This document shows, one piece after another, positions 27,350-36,525 of a stretch of 64,000 nt of DNA. Each line of letters begins with the position of its first letter. The stretch's first letter is position 1. The stretch is from Candidatus Methylacidiphilum fumarolicum (GTDB lineage: Bacteria; Verrucomicrobiota; Verrucomicrobiia; Methylacidiphilales; Methylacidiphilaceae). Both the position numbers and the translations under genes were made by a program. The DNA lies in NCBI RefSeq assembly GCF_949774925.1, contig NZ_OX458932.1:1798001-1862000 (forward strand). The letters are read 5' to 3'. The notes under the pieces are model-generated. The model was not told where the DNA came from, did no database searches, and was given only the letters and a program-made list of their open reading frames with translations.

Positions 27350-28039
27350 CTAAGGAGACTTGGTAAGACTAAACTGTAATTCGACTAGCCTATTTGCTAT
27401 GAATTTACATCTTAGAGGAGACGGTGTTATATATTGTTCTTTGCTGATAGAGATTGGATAGGGTATCAATAAAGAGCCATTCTTCTCCAGAAACTTTCTC
27501 TTAAGCCCATAGGCTTTTATGATATCTTCAGGACTAAACTTCACTTTACTTCCATCAAAAGTTATAACGACATTTTGCTTCTTCTCAATGCAACTAATTG
27601 ATAAGCGATTTGGATTTTTCTCCAGGATAAGCATCCACCCCCCCAAATCTCCTATCGGAGTTTCATATTCTTCATCTTTTGTGTAGTCAACCGCTACAAT
27701 TTCTCTTATGGCTCGATCAACTGTACTTGGACAATCATAAGTGTAAACTGATTTTCTAGTTCGAATTTCACAATAATCATGCCCTTTTTGTATGACTTTC
27801 GGACGGGAAGAATATTTTTGAACCCTAAAGATTCTGTTATCCTCTGTTATTTTATATAAATTATCCGGAAAATAATATGTTATTGCTTTAACAAGACTTT
27901 TAAAGTCTTCGATATCCATCGATTGTTTTCTTATTAAATTTAAAAGCTTGGTTTCAGCGTCTAGGAGTTCTATGGTGCCAAGAAAAAAAAGAAAAAAGAA
28001 AACCATCCGTTTCTCACAAAACAAGTTCAATATTCTCAT
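27350..28039 (-). CDS. Secreted protein of unknown function
   Basis: A 229-residue product from ATG 28039 (an upstream TTG at 28060 is also in frame). The N-terminal signal is MVFFFLFFLGTIELLDAET at about residues 12-30. The rest has no motif known to me; cysteines near CEIRTRKS, YDCPST and SCIEKK could form disulfides. It lies 77 bp upstream of the Tiki/ChaN-like gene on the same strand, so the two may form an operon. Confidence 0.6.
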   Translation of the reverse strand: MRILNLFCEKRMVFFFLFFLGTIELLDAETKLLNLIRKQSMDIEDFKSLVKAITYYFPDNLYKITEDNRIFRVQKYSSRPKVIQKGHDYCEIRTRKSVYTYDCPSTVDRAIREIVAVDYTKDEEYETPIGDLGGWMLILEKNPNRLSISCIEKKQNVVITFDGSKVKFSPEDIIKAYGLKRKFLEKNGSLLIPYPISISKEQYITPSPLRCKFIANRLVELQFSLTKSP

Positions 28040-28299
28040 ATCTATTTTATAGGTTCCCAATTCTATAAGAGAACCTCCCTAGGTCTGTTTTTTTTCTGTT
28101 TTATCCCCACATCTGTAGCCCTCAAGTCATATGAGACCAGCCCAAACAATTTAGGTTTTTCAGAGAGCTATTTATTAGCTAAGAAAAGAAGTAACTGAAG
28201 GTCTATCTACTTCCCTCCGTCTAATCAAAAGTTTCAAGAGTTCTTAAGTAAGAGATGAAAAGAAATTTCACTTTTCACTTGATTAGAGAACAGGGGCTT

Positions 28300-28860
28300 T
28301 GACCTCCTCTCATGCCTAAAGACCGGAGATTCCTTGCTCGTTCACACACAGCATTGAGCCACTTTTTTCTTCTAAGCCGCCTAGACGGGTTCCTGTTGCC
28401 TGTGAGCTAATGCATCGCTCATTTACGGGCAAGCCAAGCGTGCTTAGCCTTTAGAATATTGATTATATCCACCACATCGACGTTATCTTGGAAACCCCAT
28501 TCCTCGCATTGAACTGGCCTTGACTCTGATGGTTTGCCTTCGACACCTATTCACCATACGGGCAGGTACGGCTGGCATTCTTCCGATAGCACGGCAATAA
28601 GCCATCCGTTCTTTCATTGCTCATTATAACCAGTTTATGGCAGAACTCTCCTAAGCGTTGATCGGCAATAGACTTGTTCAGGGCAGCTCCTATCATTGCT
28701 TAGTTTTAGCTAATTGCAGTCAAGGTTTTGTGCAGGAACTTATGGCCAACATAGCGTCAATACGGGCATAAATCCCTTAGACGCAGGCATTGGCCTTCTT
28801 GCACTTGTTGCTGATCTCTAGCTTGCAGCTCACGCGTAGGAAAAGCACTGATCAAAAAGA
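28300..28860 (-). pseudogene. tnpB: Relic of a TnpB gene (different subfamily)
   Basis: The reverse strand contains ordered TnpB fragments: NKCKKANACV and YARIDAML (about 28750-28830), ALNKSIADQRLGEFCHKL (about 28635-28690, matching the family segment LNKxIxDQGWGEF), SRTCPYGE-VSKANHQSQ (zinc-ribbon start, about 28540-28590) and, after a frameshift, NVDVVDIINILKAKHAWLA (about 28435-28490, the last RuvC segment). Stops and frameshifts separate the parts. It is unlike the IS605 and IS607 copies in this window and represents another insertion. Confidence 0.75.
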
Positions 28861-28990
28861 TAACCTCTCCCCTATGTCGCAACGAGCGACCATTCCTCTC
28901 CTTTGGATAGGGATGGATCCATCATCATCCAAAACCTAGATAGAAAAGAAAGAATTGCAGAATAACCCCCTTTCATCAAAAATAGGAAAA

Positions 28991-29668
28991 ATGGGTCTTT
29001 TGTCTTTCTTTCTTGCCTTCTTCTTTTTTGCTTACTATGAAAAAATAGACACCTATGCTCGACTCTTTCTCACTCAAAAGCCTGGCACTATGTTCCAGGA
29101 ACCGCACATATTTTTCGATCAACGATATTCTTCCGTACTTTCTCCTGTACTATTCGTAGGCAATCTATTTTTGCCTGAAGACCCTCAATTTCCAGCATTG
29201 TGGGTCAGGGGATGGCTCAATGGCTCTCCGATTCCTATGAAAAAATATCCACGAGAAGAAGCAGAAAAAATTTTTGCTAGACATTATGCCTCACACTACG
29301 CCCAATATGTCTGGCTTTCTGAGTCTTTTCATGTCCATGGTGGTTATAATTATATCATTCAAGCTGAATTCAACGTCCTTCCGGCTCTAGAACAAGGGAA
29401 AATTGATGAATTCCACTATATTATCAATGGAAATTCTTCCGAACCCCTGTATATGACTTTTACTCTAGATCTCAGCTACATCAATCGATTCATTCCTGGA
29501 ATTGGAAAACCCAACTCTCCCTATTTTATCCAATGGTTGTGTGGCAATTTTTTTAAACTTTCTCCAGATGGCTACAAAACTTCGAGTGGTAGAGTCTATT
29601 GGCAGTGGCAAAATATTCATTCTATTGATCAAAAAATTAAAGCAGAATGGTATGCTTGGTACAGGTAA
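28991..29668 (+). CDS. Family B, divergent eighth copy
   Basis: A 225-residue homologue of the array B proteins. It keeps the frame of conserved positions: anchor LLSFFLAFFFFAYY, DTYARLFLT, PHIFFDQ, LPEDPQFPALWVRGWLNG, MKKYPREEA, IIQAEFNVLPA, FTLDLSYINRFIPGIG, YFIQWLCGNFFKL and the end EWYAWYR. Identity to the array copies is roughly 40-45% by eye, so it separated long before the array was amplified. ATG 28991 matches the start of the other copies; a TTG at 28955 is upstream in frame. No A gene is next to it. Confidence 0.75.
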   Translation: MGLLSFFLAFFFFAYYEKIDTYARLFLTQKPGTMFQEPHIFFDQRYSSVLSPVLFVGNLFLPEDPQFPALWVRGWLNGSPIPMKKYPREEAEKIFARHYASHYAQYVWLSESFHVHGGYNYIIQAEFNVLPALEQGKIDEFHYIINGNSSEPLYMTFTLDLSYINRFIPGIGKPNSPYFIQWLCGNFFKLSPDGYKTSSGRVYWQWQNIHSIDQKIKAEWYAWYR

Positions 29669-29945
29669 ACACCATCAAATGGATTATTACCAATGTCTAG
29701 CATACTTTTTTTAAAAAAGCTTTGGATGACCTAAGGTTCTTCAGTAAAGCTCATCGAAGCATAATTATTCCAGGGGAAGTATAAAAAAGAGAGAGAAATA
29801 ATTTCTTGGACAGTAGCCATGGTTAAAAAAACCCTTTTTAGTCCAAGGGATTGAAAGTTATCCTTTGGCCACTACAAACTCTTTCCCTGAGAATGCCCTT
29901 GGAGTCACTTAATAAAAGCCATCTTGTCTTCTGTATAGGGAATGG

Positions 29946-30033
29946 CGGACAGGGTGGGATTCGAACCCACGAGGGAGGGAAACTCCCTAACGGTTTTCAA
30001 GACCGTCCCAATCAACCGCTCTGGCACCTGTCC
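29946..30033 (-). tRNA. tRNA-Ser(TGA)
   Basis: On the reverse strand, GGACAGG and CCTGTCC form the acceptor stem, and CTTGAAA is the anticodon loop closed by ACGGT/ACCGT, giving anticodon TGA. A long variable arm (AGGGAGTTTCCCTCCCT) and GTTCGAATC mark serine. CCA is not encoded. Confidence 0.96.
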
Positions 30034-30778
30034 CTATTCAGACATAAATACTTCAAGGCATATCTTACTGAACCACTTGGCTATAGGCAATAGCTATTAG
30101 AGTGACACTCCCATATTTCCTAAAGAGGATGAGTTTCTAACCCCCTCTCTCCTGTTCCCATAGCCTTTTCCCGATATGATGGTTGATACTTATGACTGAA
30201 GCTAGAGAGAGCGTTGGCCTCTCTCCGGGCTACTACCACCCTTGAGACTTCTTAGGAACACCTCCAATCCACAGGATTTGCATCGTCAGGTCCATCCATT
30301 GGGCTGGTGATACAGGCCGTATACCACACACCGGCTAGACCTGTTAGGCTCCTCTCCTGTGAAACACACAATGCGCCCTTTTCCCAACTTTTTGAGTTGC
30401 TATCCATTGTCCTTGCCGTATTCCACATGCTCTGGTTATGGGAAGAGCCGGCATGGTTTCTCAGGACCTTTTAGAGTTGCCGAAAAAAACGACTGAATAC
30501 GTTGTGGAATCTCTTGGAGACAAAGGATGCATATTCGTTTCCTTTTTGCTACTCTAGCGGAATGAATGGTGCAGGACAAACCAGAATAACTAGTTGGATC
30601 CATTATCCACTTGCCTACCCCTTCGGGGGGATTCTGAATTGTCGCCGGAAAGTACTCGCAGCAAGAAAAAGAACACGTAGGACTTACTCTTCATGGAGTG
30701 GGCTTTTACTCTTCTGCGCTTTGGCAAGAGACTTTGAGCCTGTGCCTTATTTCCATTCCGTGCCGCTTTGTAAAGTGG
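30034..30778. other. Gene-free stretch, probably decayed sequence
   Basis: In 745 bp I see no intact gene. The longest plus-strand frame (30502-30840) runs into the end of the next gene and has no family resemblance. The local base composition is mixed, as in the decayed insertion elements elsewhere in the window. A 17-base string, AGAGACTTTGAGCCTGT (from 30728), also occurs beside the right end of the IS605 element (near 43785-43801, reverse strand). Confidence 0.4.
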
Positions 30779-31618
30779 TTATGGCAATGGGCCTCCAAAA
30801 AAAGGTTGTAAGAGCACAAGCGCATCATACCATTTGTTAGGGCTATCTAGGATAACAATGATGAGTTTTTTCTCTTTTCTTTGGCACAAACCAACGAAAG
30901 TATTTCTGGATTCAGGGGTCCAACCAGTTTTTCCAGCCACCATACCCTGATAAAGATCGAGCAGTTTATTGGTCGACATAAGGTATTGAACGGGTTTGCC
31001 CTCCACAGTAAATAGTTCATAATTGACAGAAGCAGCGATTTTTACAAGGTCTGGAACAGCTAGAAAAGCTTCAAAAATTTTCCTCAAATCGTTTGCACAG
31101 GTCATGTGACCAGGATAAGAAATCCCGTGAGGATTCTGAAAATGGGTGTGCAAGCATCCTAAAGTTCTTGCTTTTTTATTCATCTCATCGACAAAGGCCA
31201 TGACAGTCCCACCAGAATGCCTGGCCAAAGCCATGGCTGCTTCATTGCTCGAAGCAAGAAGCATGGCATAGAGGAGACTTTTGACCGAGTATTTTTCTCC
31301 AGGCAGAAAGCGAACCACAGGACATTCCGATAGACCGAGGTCTCCGGGCTGTATTGTAACGGTCCCTTCCAGTTTGGTCTTTTCGTAGGTGATAAGTGCA
31401 GTCATGATTTTTGTGGTGCTTGCTGGATAATACTGTGAGTCAGCATCGCGACTAAACAGATCTTTTTTTTGGTCCACATCCCATACAAGGGCTGCTCTGG
31501 CCTGCAGATTCTTTTCAATAAAGGTAGCTTCTTCACCCATAGCTAATCGAAGCAGCGGAATAGCCCAAAAGAGGACATAAAGCAATAGCTTTAGCTTCTG
31601 TCTATTCTTGTTTTTCAT
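30779..31618 (-). CDS. D-alanyl-D-alanine carboxypeptidase (peptidase S11)
   Basis: Periplasmic low-molecular-weight penicillin-binding protein that trims the terminal D-Ala of peptidoglycan peptides. Signal peptide about residues 1-28. All three active-site motifs are present: SxxK in ASTTKIMTAL, SxN in LASSNEAAM and KTG in GKTGWTPES. At 279 residues it holds only the catalytic domain; the C-terminal domain and amphipathic anchor of PBP5 are absent. The DUF123 gene lies 4 bp upstream, so the two are probably an operon. Confidence 0.9.
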   Translation of the reverse strand: MKNKNRQKLKLLLYVLFWAIPLLRLAMGEEATFIEKNLQARAALVWDVDQKKDLFSRDADSQYYPASTTKIMTALITYEKTKLEGTVTIQPGDLGLSECPVVRFLPGEKYSVKSLLYAMLLASSNEAAMALARHSGGTVMAFVDEMNKKARTLGCLHTHFQNPHGISYPGHMTCANDLRKIFEAFLAVPDLVKIAASVNYELFTVEGKPVQYLMSTNKLLDLYQGMVAGKTGWTPESRNTFVGLCQRKEKKLIIVILDSPNKWYDALVLLQPFFGGPLP

Positions 31619-31622
31619 GGTT

Positions 31623-32132
31623 TTAGATCTTCTCTATGATTTTTGTGCTAATTTTTTCCCAATCCAACTCATTTGGCGTATACAACAAATGGCTTATACA
31701 CTTCTTCTGGCAATCCGTCGAGCCAAATCCTGGCAAAGGGGCCCTTAAACCATAAAAATGGATCAATCCTTGGCTCAACAAGCATTCTAGAAAGGGAGTT
31801 AAACGTTCATACAAGCAGATAGCTACAAAAGAGGCCTGAGGGGTCAAAAGATCAATATGCCAATGAGCAGTTTTAAAAACTGAAATATGCCTAGAAAGAC
31901 GGCTGCGTAAGCCACCATTCCCTCTGGCCGAACCGCAATAACAATACCATCCTTCAGCTATCAGCCTCTTTGTTTGTTTAAAAAAAATGGTTGTTCTGCT
32001 TAAAAAGAAAATAAGTAGATAGGATCCCTTTCTAGCTGGTATATCAGTTAGAGAAAAAGAAGAAGAAAAAGGGATAAATCTTTCTTTTTGAGAGCGCATC
32101 TTTCTTTGTGATAATTGTGTTAGAAAGACCAT
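31623..32132 (-). CDS. DUF123 family protein (GIY-YIG-related)
   Basis: A 169-residue protein with the full DUF123 pattern: GSYLLIFFLSR, YCYCGSARGNGGLRSRLSRH, HWHIDLLT and near the end GFGSTDCQKKCISHLLY. DUF123 is a GIY-YIG-like domain found alone or fused to endonuclease III; its activity is not established. The start could be ATG 32132 or ATG 32099 (MRSQKERF). It is followed closely by the DD-carboxypeptidase gene. Confidence 0.8.
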   Translation of the reverse strand: MVFLTQLSQRKMRSQKERFIPFSSSFSLTDIPARKGSYLLIFFLSRTTIFFKQTKRLIAEGWYCYCGSARGNGGLRSRLSRHISVFKTAHWHIDLLTPQASFVAICLYERLTPFLECLLSQGLIHFYGLRAPLPGFGSTDCQKKCISHLLYTPNELDWEKISTKIIEKI

Positions 32133-32299
32133 TTTTTTCTTTTTTTTATCATTTTGAATGCTAAAACTAATGCCATAAAAAGACCTAATTGGAATGAAAT
32201 TTTTAGCATTTTAGGCTACATAATTCTTTTTACTGGAGTAGCTTACTTAACGTTACATGGAAGCTGCACTCCATTTAAATTTTGAGATGGCACTTGGAT

Positions 32300-32860
32300 A
32301 TGGCGGTCTTCCCTCTTTTGTTTTCTTCTTGTAAAAAAGCTTTAATTTTTCTTTTAGCCATAACGGTCTTGTCTACTCTTCCAAATGCTTACTCCAAAAG
32401 TGTTAAAGACGCGATGAAAGAATATATAGAAGCGGTGAGAAACAAAAAGGAATCCAAAATCATTCATTTTTTTCCAAAAAATCAACCCGCCCTCGTTCTA
32501 ATATATACTCAAGGGAATCTTTCTAATCCAAATTTCCAATGGAAAATCGATCAACAAAAAATCGAAAAGGATTTCAAATCTAAAGGTCCATTGTTTCATC
32601 TTTTTTTTGATGAAACAAAAAAGACAAACCGATCTTTTTACAGAACAAAAATGGAAGGACCCACCTATAATGAACTTTTTGATTCGGCTCATGCTGAAGC
32701 ACTAAGCTATCGGGATCTTCTTAAGAAAGAATCTAAAGGCAAGTGGAAAAAGAAAGATAAAAGTTTTTTTCTACAAAGTCCAAAAGTCTGCGACTATGTG
32801 CGTTGGAAAAAGAAAGGAGGAAAATGGATTTTAGAAGAAGTAGCCATCACGGCTCCTTAA
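32300..32860 (+). CDS. Secreted protein of unknown function
   Basis: A 186-residue product from ATG 32300 (TTG 32282 is also in frame). The hydrophobic N-terminus ALIFLLAITVLSTLPNAYS is a signal peptide. The mature part is very Lys/Glu-rich, with a helical start (VKDAMKEYIEAVRNKKESK) and a C-terminal part (VCDYVRWKKKGGKWILEEVAI) that resembles the SnoaL/NTF2-like or DUF-type folds of small exported proteins, which is only an impression. Confidence 0.6.
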   Translation: MAVFPLLFSSCKKALIFLLAITVLSTLPNAYSKSVKDAMKEYIEAVRNKKESKIIHFFPKNQPALVLIYTQGNLSNPNFQWKIDQQKIEKDFKSKGPLFHLFFDETKKTNRSFYRTKMEGPTYNELFDSAHAEALSYRDLLKKESKGKWKKKDKSFFLQSPKVCDYVRWKKKGGKWILEEVAITAP

Positions 32861-33274
32861 AACTTTGGTCAACAGTTCTAGCAAAAAAATTATCTGAATT
32901 TCGAAAAATATCCTGATTGTGGTTTTTCTAATCAATGAAAAATGCTAAAAGGATTTATTGATAACCATTTAGCAGCAAGCAACCATTACAACTCAAGAAT
33001 TATGAAAATCTTGTCTTGTTTTTTTCTTTGATTTCATCAAAAAGAAGCAGATAAATGGTTTGGCTTGATAATCGTTTGGTTGTCCGAATATATTCGTCGC
33101 GAAATTAAGGATGCACTTTTAGAAAATTCCGGTTATGGATAGAGCTTCGAAGAGAAAATTCGCCATTTTTTTCTTTTTATGGAAAAGGCTAACTTTAGCT
33201 CCTTGTTTCTCTTCAGTCTCCAGCCACATGCTCACCTATCCCAAAAAACAATTCACTACTAAGGATGATTTTCT
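32861..33274. other. Intergenic region, nothing recognised
   Basis: About 410 bp of A+T-rich sequence upstream of the glycosyltransferase. I see no reading frame of interest and no clear structured RNA. Confidence 0.4.
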
Positions 33275-34732
33275 ATGATATCCTTTGGTTTTTTAATGCT
33301 TGCACTGATCCTTTTGATACATGGAATCTATCGGATAAGCCTTGTGTTTAGACTATTCCTAGGTTCCAATGGAGAGAAAAAAAAGCAGGAAAATATACTA
33401 TTTACTGATTCTTGTCCAGAAGTAACGATCCAGCTTCCGATTTATAATGAAAAATCGGTAGTAGAACGCTTGCTGTATGCGGTGTGTGCTATCGATTATC
33501 CAAAAGAGAAAATGGAAATTCAAATTATAGACGACTCTACTGATGAAACGACTGCCATCGTTTCGGGTCTAATCGCTGATTTTAAAAAAAGGGGGTTTGA
33601 CATTCAACATCTCCAAAGAGGAACAAGAGCGGGTTATAAGGCAGGCGGCTTACAATATGGACTGGAAAAAGCAAAAGGCGAGTTTATAGCCATTTTCGAT
33701 GCGGATTTTATTCCTCCTCCATCTTTTCTTAAAAATACTCTTCCTTATTTTTCCTCTCCAAAAATTGGCATGGTTCAAGCTAGATGGGGCTATTTAAATC
33801 GCAATTCCAATCTGCTTACCCGCTGTCAGGCATTGTTTCTTGATGGACATTTTCTTTTGGAACAACCCGTTCGGTACAAACAAAACCTTTTTTTCAATTT
33901 CAATGGAACCGCTGGGGTCTGGAGAAAACAATGCATTATTGATGCTGGAGGATGGGAAGGGGACACTCTAACCGAAGATTTAGATCTCAGTTACCGAGCA
34001 CAATTTAAAGGATGGAAATTTGTTTATACTCAAAAAATGGTTGTTCCAAGCGAACTACCTTCTCCTATCGTTGCTTTTAGAACCCAACAACATCGGTGGG
34101 CCAAAGGAGCGATTCAAACTGCAAAAAAACATCTTCTTTCTTTACTGCGTGGCTCTTTTCCTACAACCTCCAAAATTGAAGGTTTATTCCACTTACTTGC
34201 CCATTCTATCCATCCTATCGTTGCCCTTCTGGTTATTCTAAATGCCGTTACTTTTTTCTCTGCTCCTCAAGAAAAATCCTCAGTTCAAGTATTTGCCGGA
34301 ATCCTTTTCTCTGTGATTTCTCTTTTTTACATTTCCTATCTATCTGTCATTCTGATCTTAAGTAAGAAGTTCGAACTTAGTACTCTCTTTATTTTGCCTT
34401 TTTCTATGGCAATGGCTCTAGGTATGACCTTTGCCAATACGAAGTCAGTCATCGACGGCTTATTTGGGAAAAACAATATATTTGTGCGCACACCCAAAAA
34501 TGGTTCTTTTAATCCTCAAAAACCAATATACAAAGTCGAACATAGTCTAACCCTTCCCCTGTTGGAAACATTGGCTGCTACTGTATTTAGTATAGCGCTC
34601 TATCAGGCTTTTCAGAAGCATCTCTGGGTATCTGTTCCCACTCTTTTCCTTCATACTATGGGATTCGGTTATGTAGGAATTGCCACTCTCTATTCAATCA
34701 TCAAAATGAAAAAGATACCAAGTAACCACTAA
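33275..34732 (+). CDS. Family 2 glycosyltransferase, membrane-bound
   Basis: Processive-type GT2 enzyme (cellulose-synthase/glucosylceramide-synthase-like) of the inner membrane. N-terminal helix (residues 3-25); catalytic motifs in order: IIDDSTDE (about 86), IFDADFIPP (about 144), TEDLDLSYR (about 231) and QQHRWAKG (about 271, the QxxRW motif); then four to five C-terminal helices (about 305-475). The product is probably a polysaccharide or glycolipid, and the sugar cannot be read from the sequence. It stands alone between non-related genes. Confidence 0.85.
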   Translation: MISFGFLMLALILLIHGIYRISLVFRLFLGSNGEKKKQENILFTDSCPEVTIQLPIYNEKSVVERLLYAVCAIDYPKEKMEIQIIDDSTDETTAIVSGLIADFKKRGFDIQHLQRGTRAGYKAGGLQYGLEKAKGEFIAIFDADFIPPPSFLKNTLPYFSSPKIGMVQARWGYLNRNSNLLTRCQALFLDGHFLLEQPVRYKQNLFFNFNGTAGVWRKQCIIDAGGWEGDTLTEDLDLSYRAQFKGWKFVYTQKMVVPSELPSPIVAFRTQQHRWAKGAIQTAKKHLLSLLRGSFPTTSKIEGLFHLLAHSIHPIVALLVILNAVTFFSAPQEKSSVQVFAGILFSVISLFYISYLSVILILSKKFELSTLFILPFSMAMALGMTFANTKSVIDGLFGKNNIFVRTPKNGSFNPQKPIYKVEHSLTLPLLETLAATVFSIALYQAFQKHLWVSVPTLFLHTMGFGYVGIATLYSIIKMKKIPSNH

Positions 34733-34778
34733 GACTAACAGGAACTATATAAAAAGAAGGGAACCTTTCATTCGTTCT

Positions 34779-35423
34779 TCAAGAGGAAGCCACTATTTTA
34801 TCAATAAAAAATACTCCTATGTTTTCTACTGAACTGGCATGAAAGACCTCTCCTTGTTTGTTTAAAATTCCATATCCTAGTCCATAGGCGGGACCATTGA
34901 GAACGCAATAATCTGATCCAGACCGTTCGATCTGTTGTTTTCCTTTTTTGTAGACAGTCTCGTAATTGCCACTGACTTCGTATTTCCAACCGGTAATAAG
35001 GGCTTTGGGAAAAATTGCTCGAAAATTTTCGAGCAATTTCCTAGCCGGAACAATCCGCATCCAATATTCTCTATCAGTGGCTATTTTAGTTTTTACTGCT
35101 TCTTTTCCATGCTGATCAACGATTTCTTTGACTTGAAAATCACAAAGAGCAGCCGCATGAAAGACAGCATTAAAGCAATGTTCTTGAGCTAGCCCTTTAA
35201 TGGTATTCCATAGTCCTTCGTTAGTATCGAAAGAATAGAGCTTAAATGGAGGATTCTGCGGTCGGACTGTAGATAAACTGCCAAGCACACAGATCACTTC
35301 AAAGCCAGAAAGGGAAAAAAAGGTGGATAATTGAATGCCAAGCCTACCAGTGGAAAAATTTGTTATCCTTCGGACATCGTCGATTGGTTCAAAGCTTGGA
35401 CCGCAGGTAACCAATATCTTCAT
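34779..35423 (-). CDS. coaB: Phosphopantothenate-cysteine ligase domain protein (CoaB)
   Basis: Joins phosphopantothenate and cysteine in coenzyme A synthesis. From ATG 35423 it starts MKILVTCGPSFEPIDDVRRITN, the CoaB signature, with NFSTGRLG, FHAAALCDF, KIATDR and GSDYCVLN following. It is 214 residues long and has no CoaC decarboxylase domain, unlike the usual fused CoaBC, so the decarboxylase must be encoded elsewhere. It is divergent from lipA with a 100-bp shared promoter region. Confidence 0.85.
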   Translation of the reverse strand: MKILVTCGPSFEPIDDVRRITNFSTGRLGIQLSTFFSLSGFEVICVLGSLSTVRPQNPPFKLYSFDTNEGLWNTIKGLAQEHCFNAVFHAAALCDFQVKEIVDQHGKEAVKTKIATDREYWMRIVPARKLLENFRAIFPKALITGWKYEVSGNYETVYKKGKQQIERSGSDYCVLNGPAYGLGYGILNKQGEVFHASSVENIGVFFIDKIVASS

Positions 35424-35523
35424 TGTTTTTCTTCTATTCTCAACTAGAACCTCCCATATCATTTTTTATTCGAACGAACAAATCTATTGCTTCTTTGAGA
35501 AGTTCTCAATTAATTGTTTAGCT

Positions 35524-36384
35524 ATGGAACAATTACTTATGGCAAGAAAACCCTCGTGGCTCAGGGCAAAAATTCCGGGGGGAGCGGCTTATAACGAAAT
35601 CCGCAATATAGTCAGTCTTTACCATCTTCATACAGTTTGTGAAAGTGCTCTTTGTCCGAATATTGGAGAATGTTGGGGTAGGAAAACGGCAACCCTGATG
35701 ATTCTAGGTGATAGATGCACGCGCAGCTGTCGGTTCTGTGCGGTAACTACGGCTAAGCCCTTAGGGGTAGATCCCGAGGAGCCTAAAAACGTGGCTCTTG
35801 CTATTCAAGCAATGGGACTGAAATATGCTGTCATCACCTCTGTGGCCCGAGACGATCTAAAAGATGGTGGAGCGGATATATGGGCCAAAACTATTAGAGA
35901 AGTCAGGGCTTTGAACCCGCATACAAAGATTGAAGTCCTTATTCCAGATTTTAGGGGAAATAGAGAAAGTCTAAGGAAGGTGCTCGAGGCAAAACCCGAT
36001 GTTTTGAACCACAACGTAGAAACTGTCCCGAGGTTACAAAAACTGGTCCGTCCCCAAGCGCGATATGACCGATCCCTAGAAGTCCTTAAAACATCAGCAA
36101 AAGAAGGCTTTCTAACGAAAACCGGCTTGATGCTTGGAATTGGAGAAACGGAAAAGGAAATAGAAAGCACCCTATTGGAACTTCGACAGGTTGGCGTTCA
36201 AATTCTTACTTTAGGGCAATACTTACGACCTTCAAAAAATCATCTTCCGATCGACAGATGGGTTCATCCTGAAGAATTCCAAAGCTGGAAAGAATATGGA
36301 TTAAAAATTGGATTTAGCCATGTGGAATCTGGTCCTTTAGTCCGCAGTTCTTATCATGCCGATGAACACTTGAAGCATCAGTGA
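35524..36384 (+). CDS. lipA: Lipoyl synthase
   Basis: Radical-SAM enzyme that inserts sulfur into protein-bound octanoyl groups. Both iron-sulfur motifs are intact: CESALCPNIGEC (auxiliary cluster) and CTRSCRFC (SAM cluster). The end RSSYHADEHL is typical. ATG 35524 (MEQLLMARKPSWL) gives 286 residues, the family length; an open frame upstream to 35335 overlaps coaB and is not used. The dead IS607 element begins 2 bp after the stop, so the insertion just spared the gene. Confidence 0.95.
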   Translation: MEQLLMARKPSWLRAKIPGGAAYNEIRNIVSLYHLHTVCESALCPNIGECWGRKTATLMILGDRCTRSCRFCAVTTAKPLGVDPEEPKNVALAIQAMGLKYAVITSVARDDLKDGGADIWAKTIREVRALNPHTKIEVLIPDFRGNRESLRKVLEAKPDVLNHNVETVPRLQKLVRPQARYDRSLEVLKTSAKEGFLTKTGLMLGIGETEKEIESTLLELRQVGVQILTLGQYLRPSKNHLPIDRWVHPEEFQSWKEYGLKIGFSHVESGPLVRSSYHADEHLKHQ

Positions 36385-36525
36385 TACTGTTCCTAAAAAC
36401 ACACTTGGGATTTGCTTACATCTGAACCAAGTTCGTTCTTTTCGCCTTGGTTTTGTGTCAGGATGCCCCATGATTACCAGGACCGTTTCGTTCTTGGTGG
36501 AGTGGGATAGAATTCGCATATCATC

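Noticed and set aside
35335-35523. N-terminal extension of LipA by 63 residues
   Set aside because: The extension overlaps coaB in antisense, has no family resemblance, and the ATG at 35524 gives the standard LipA start and length.
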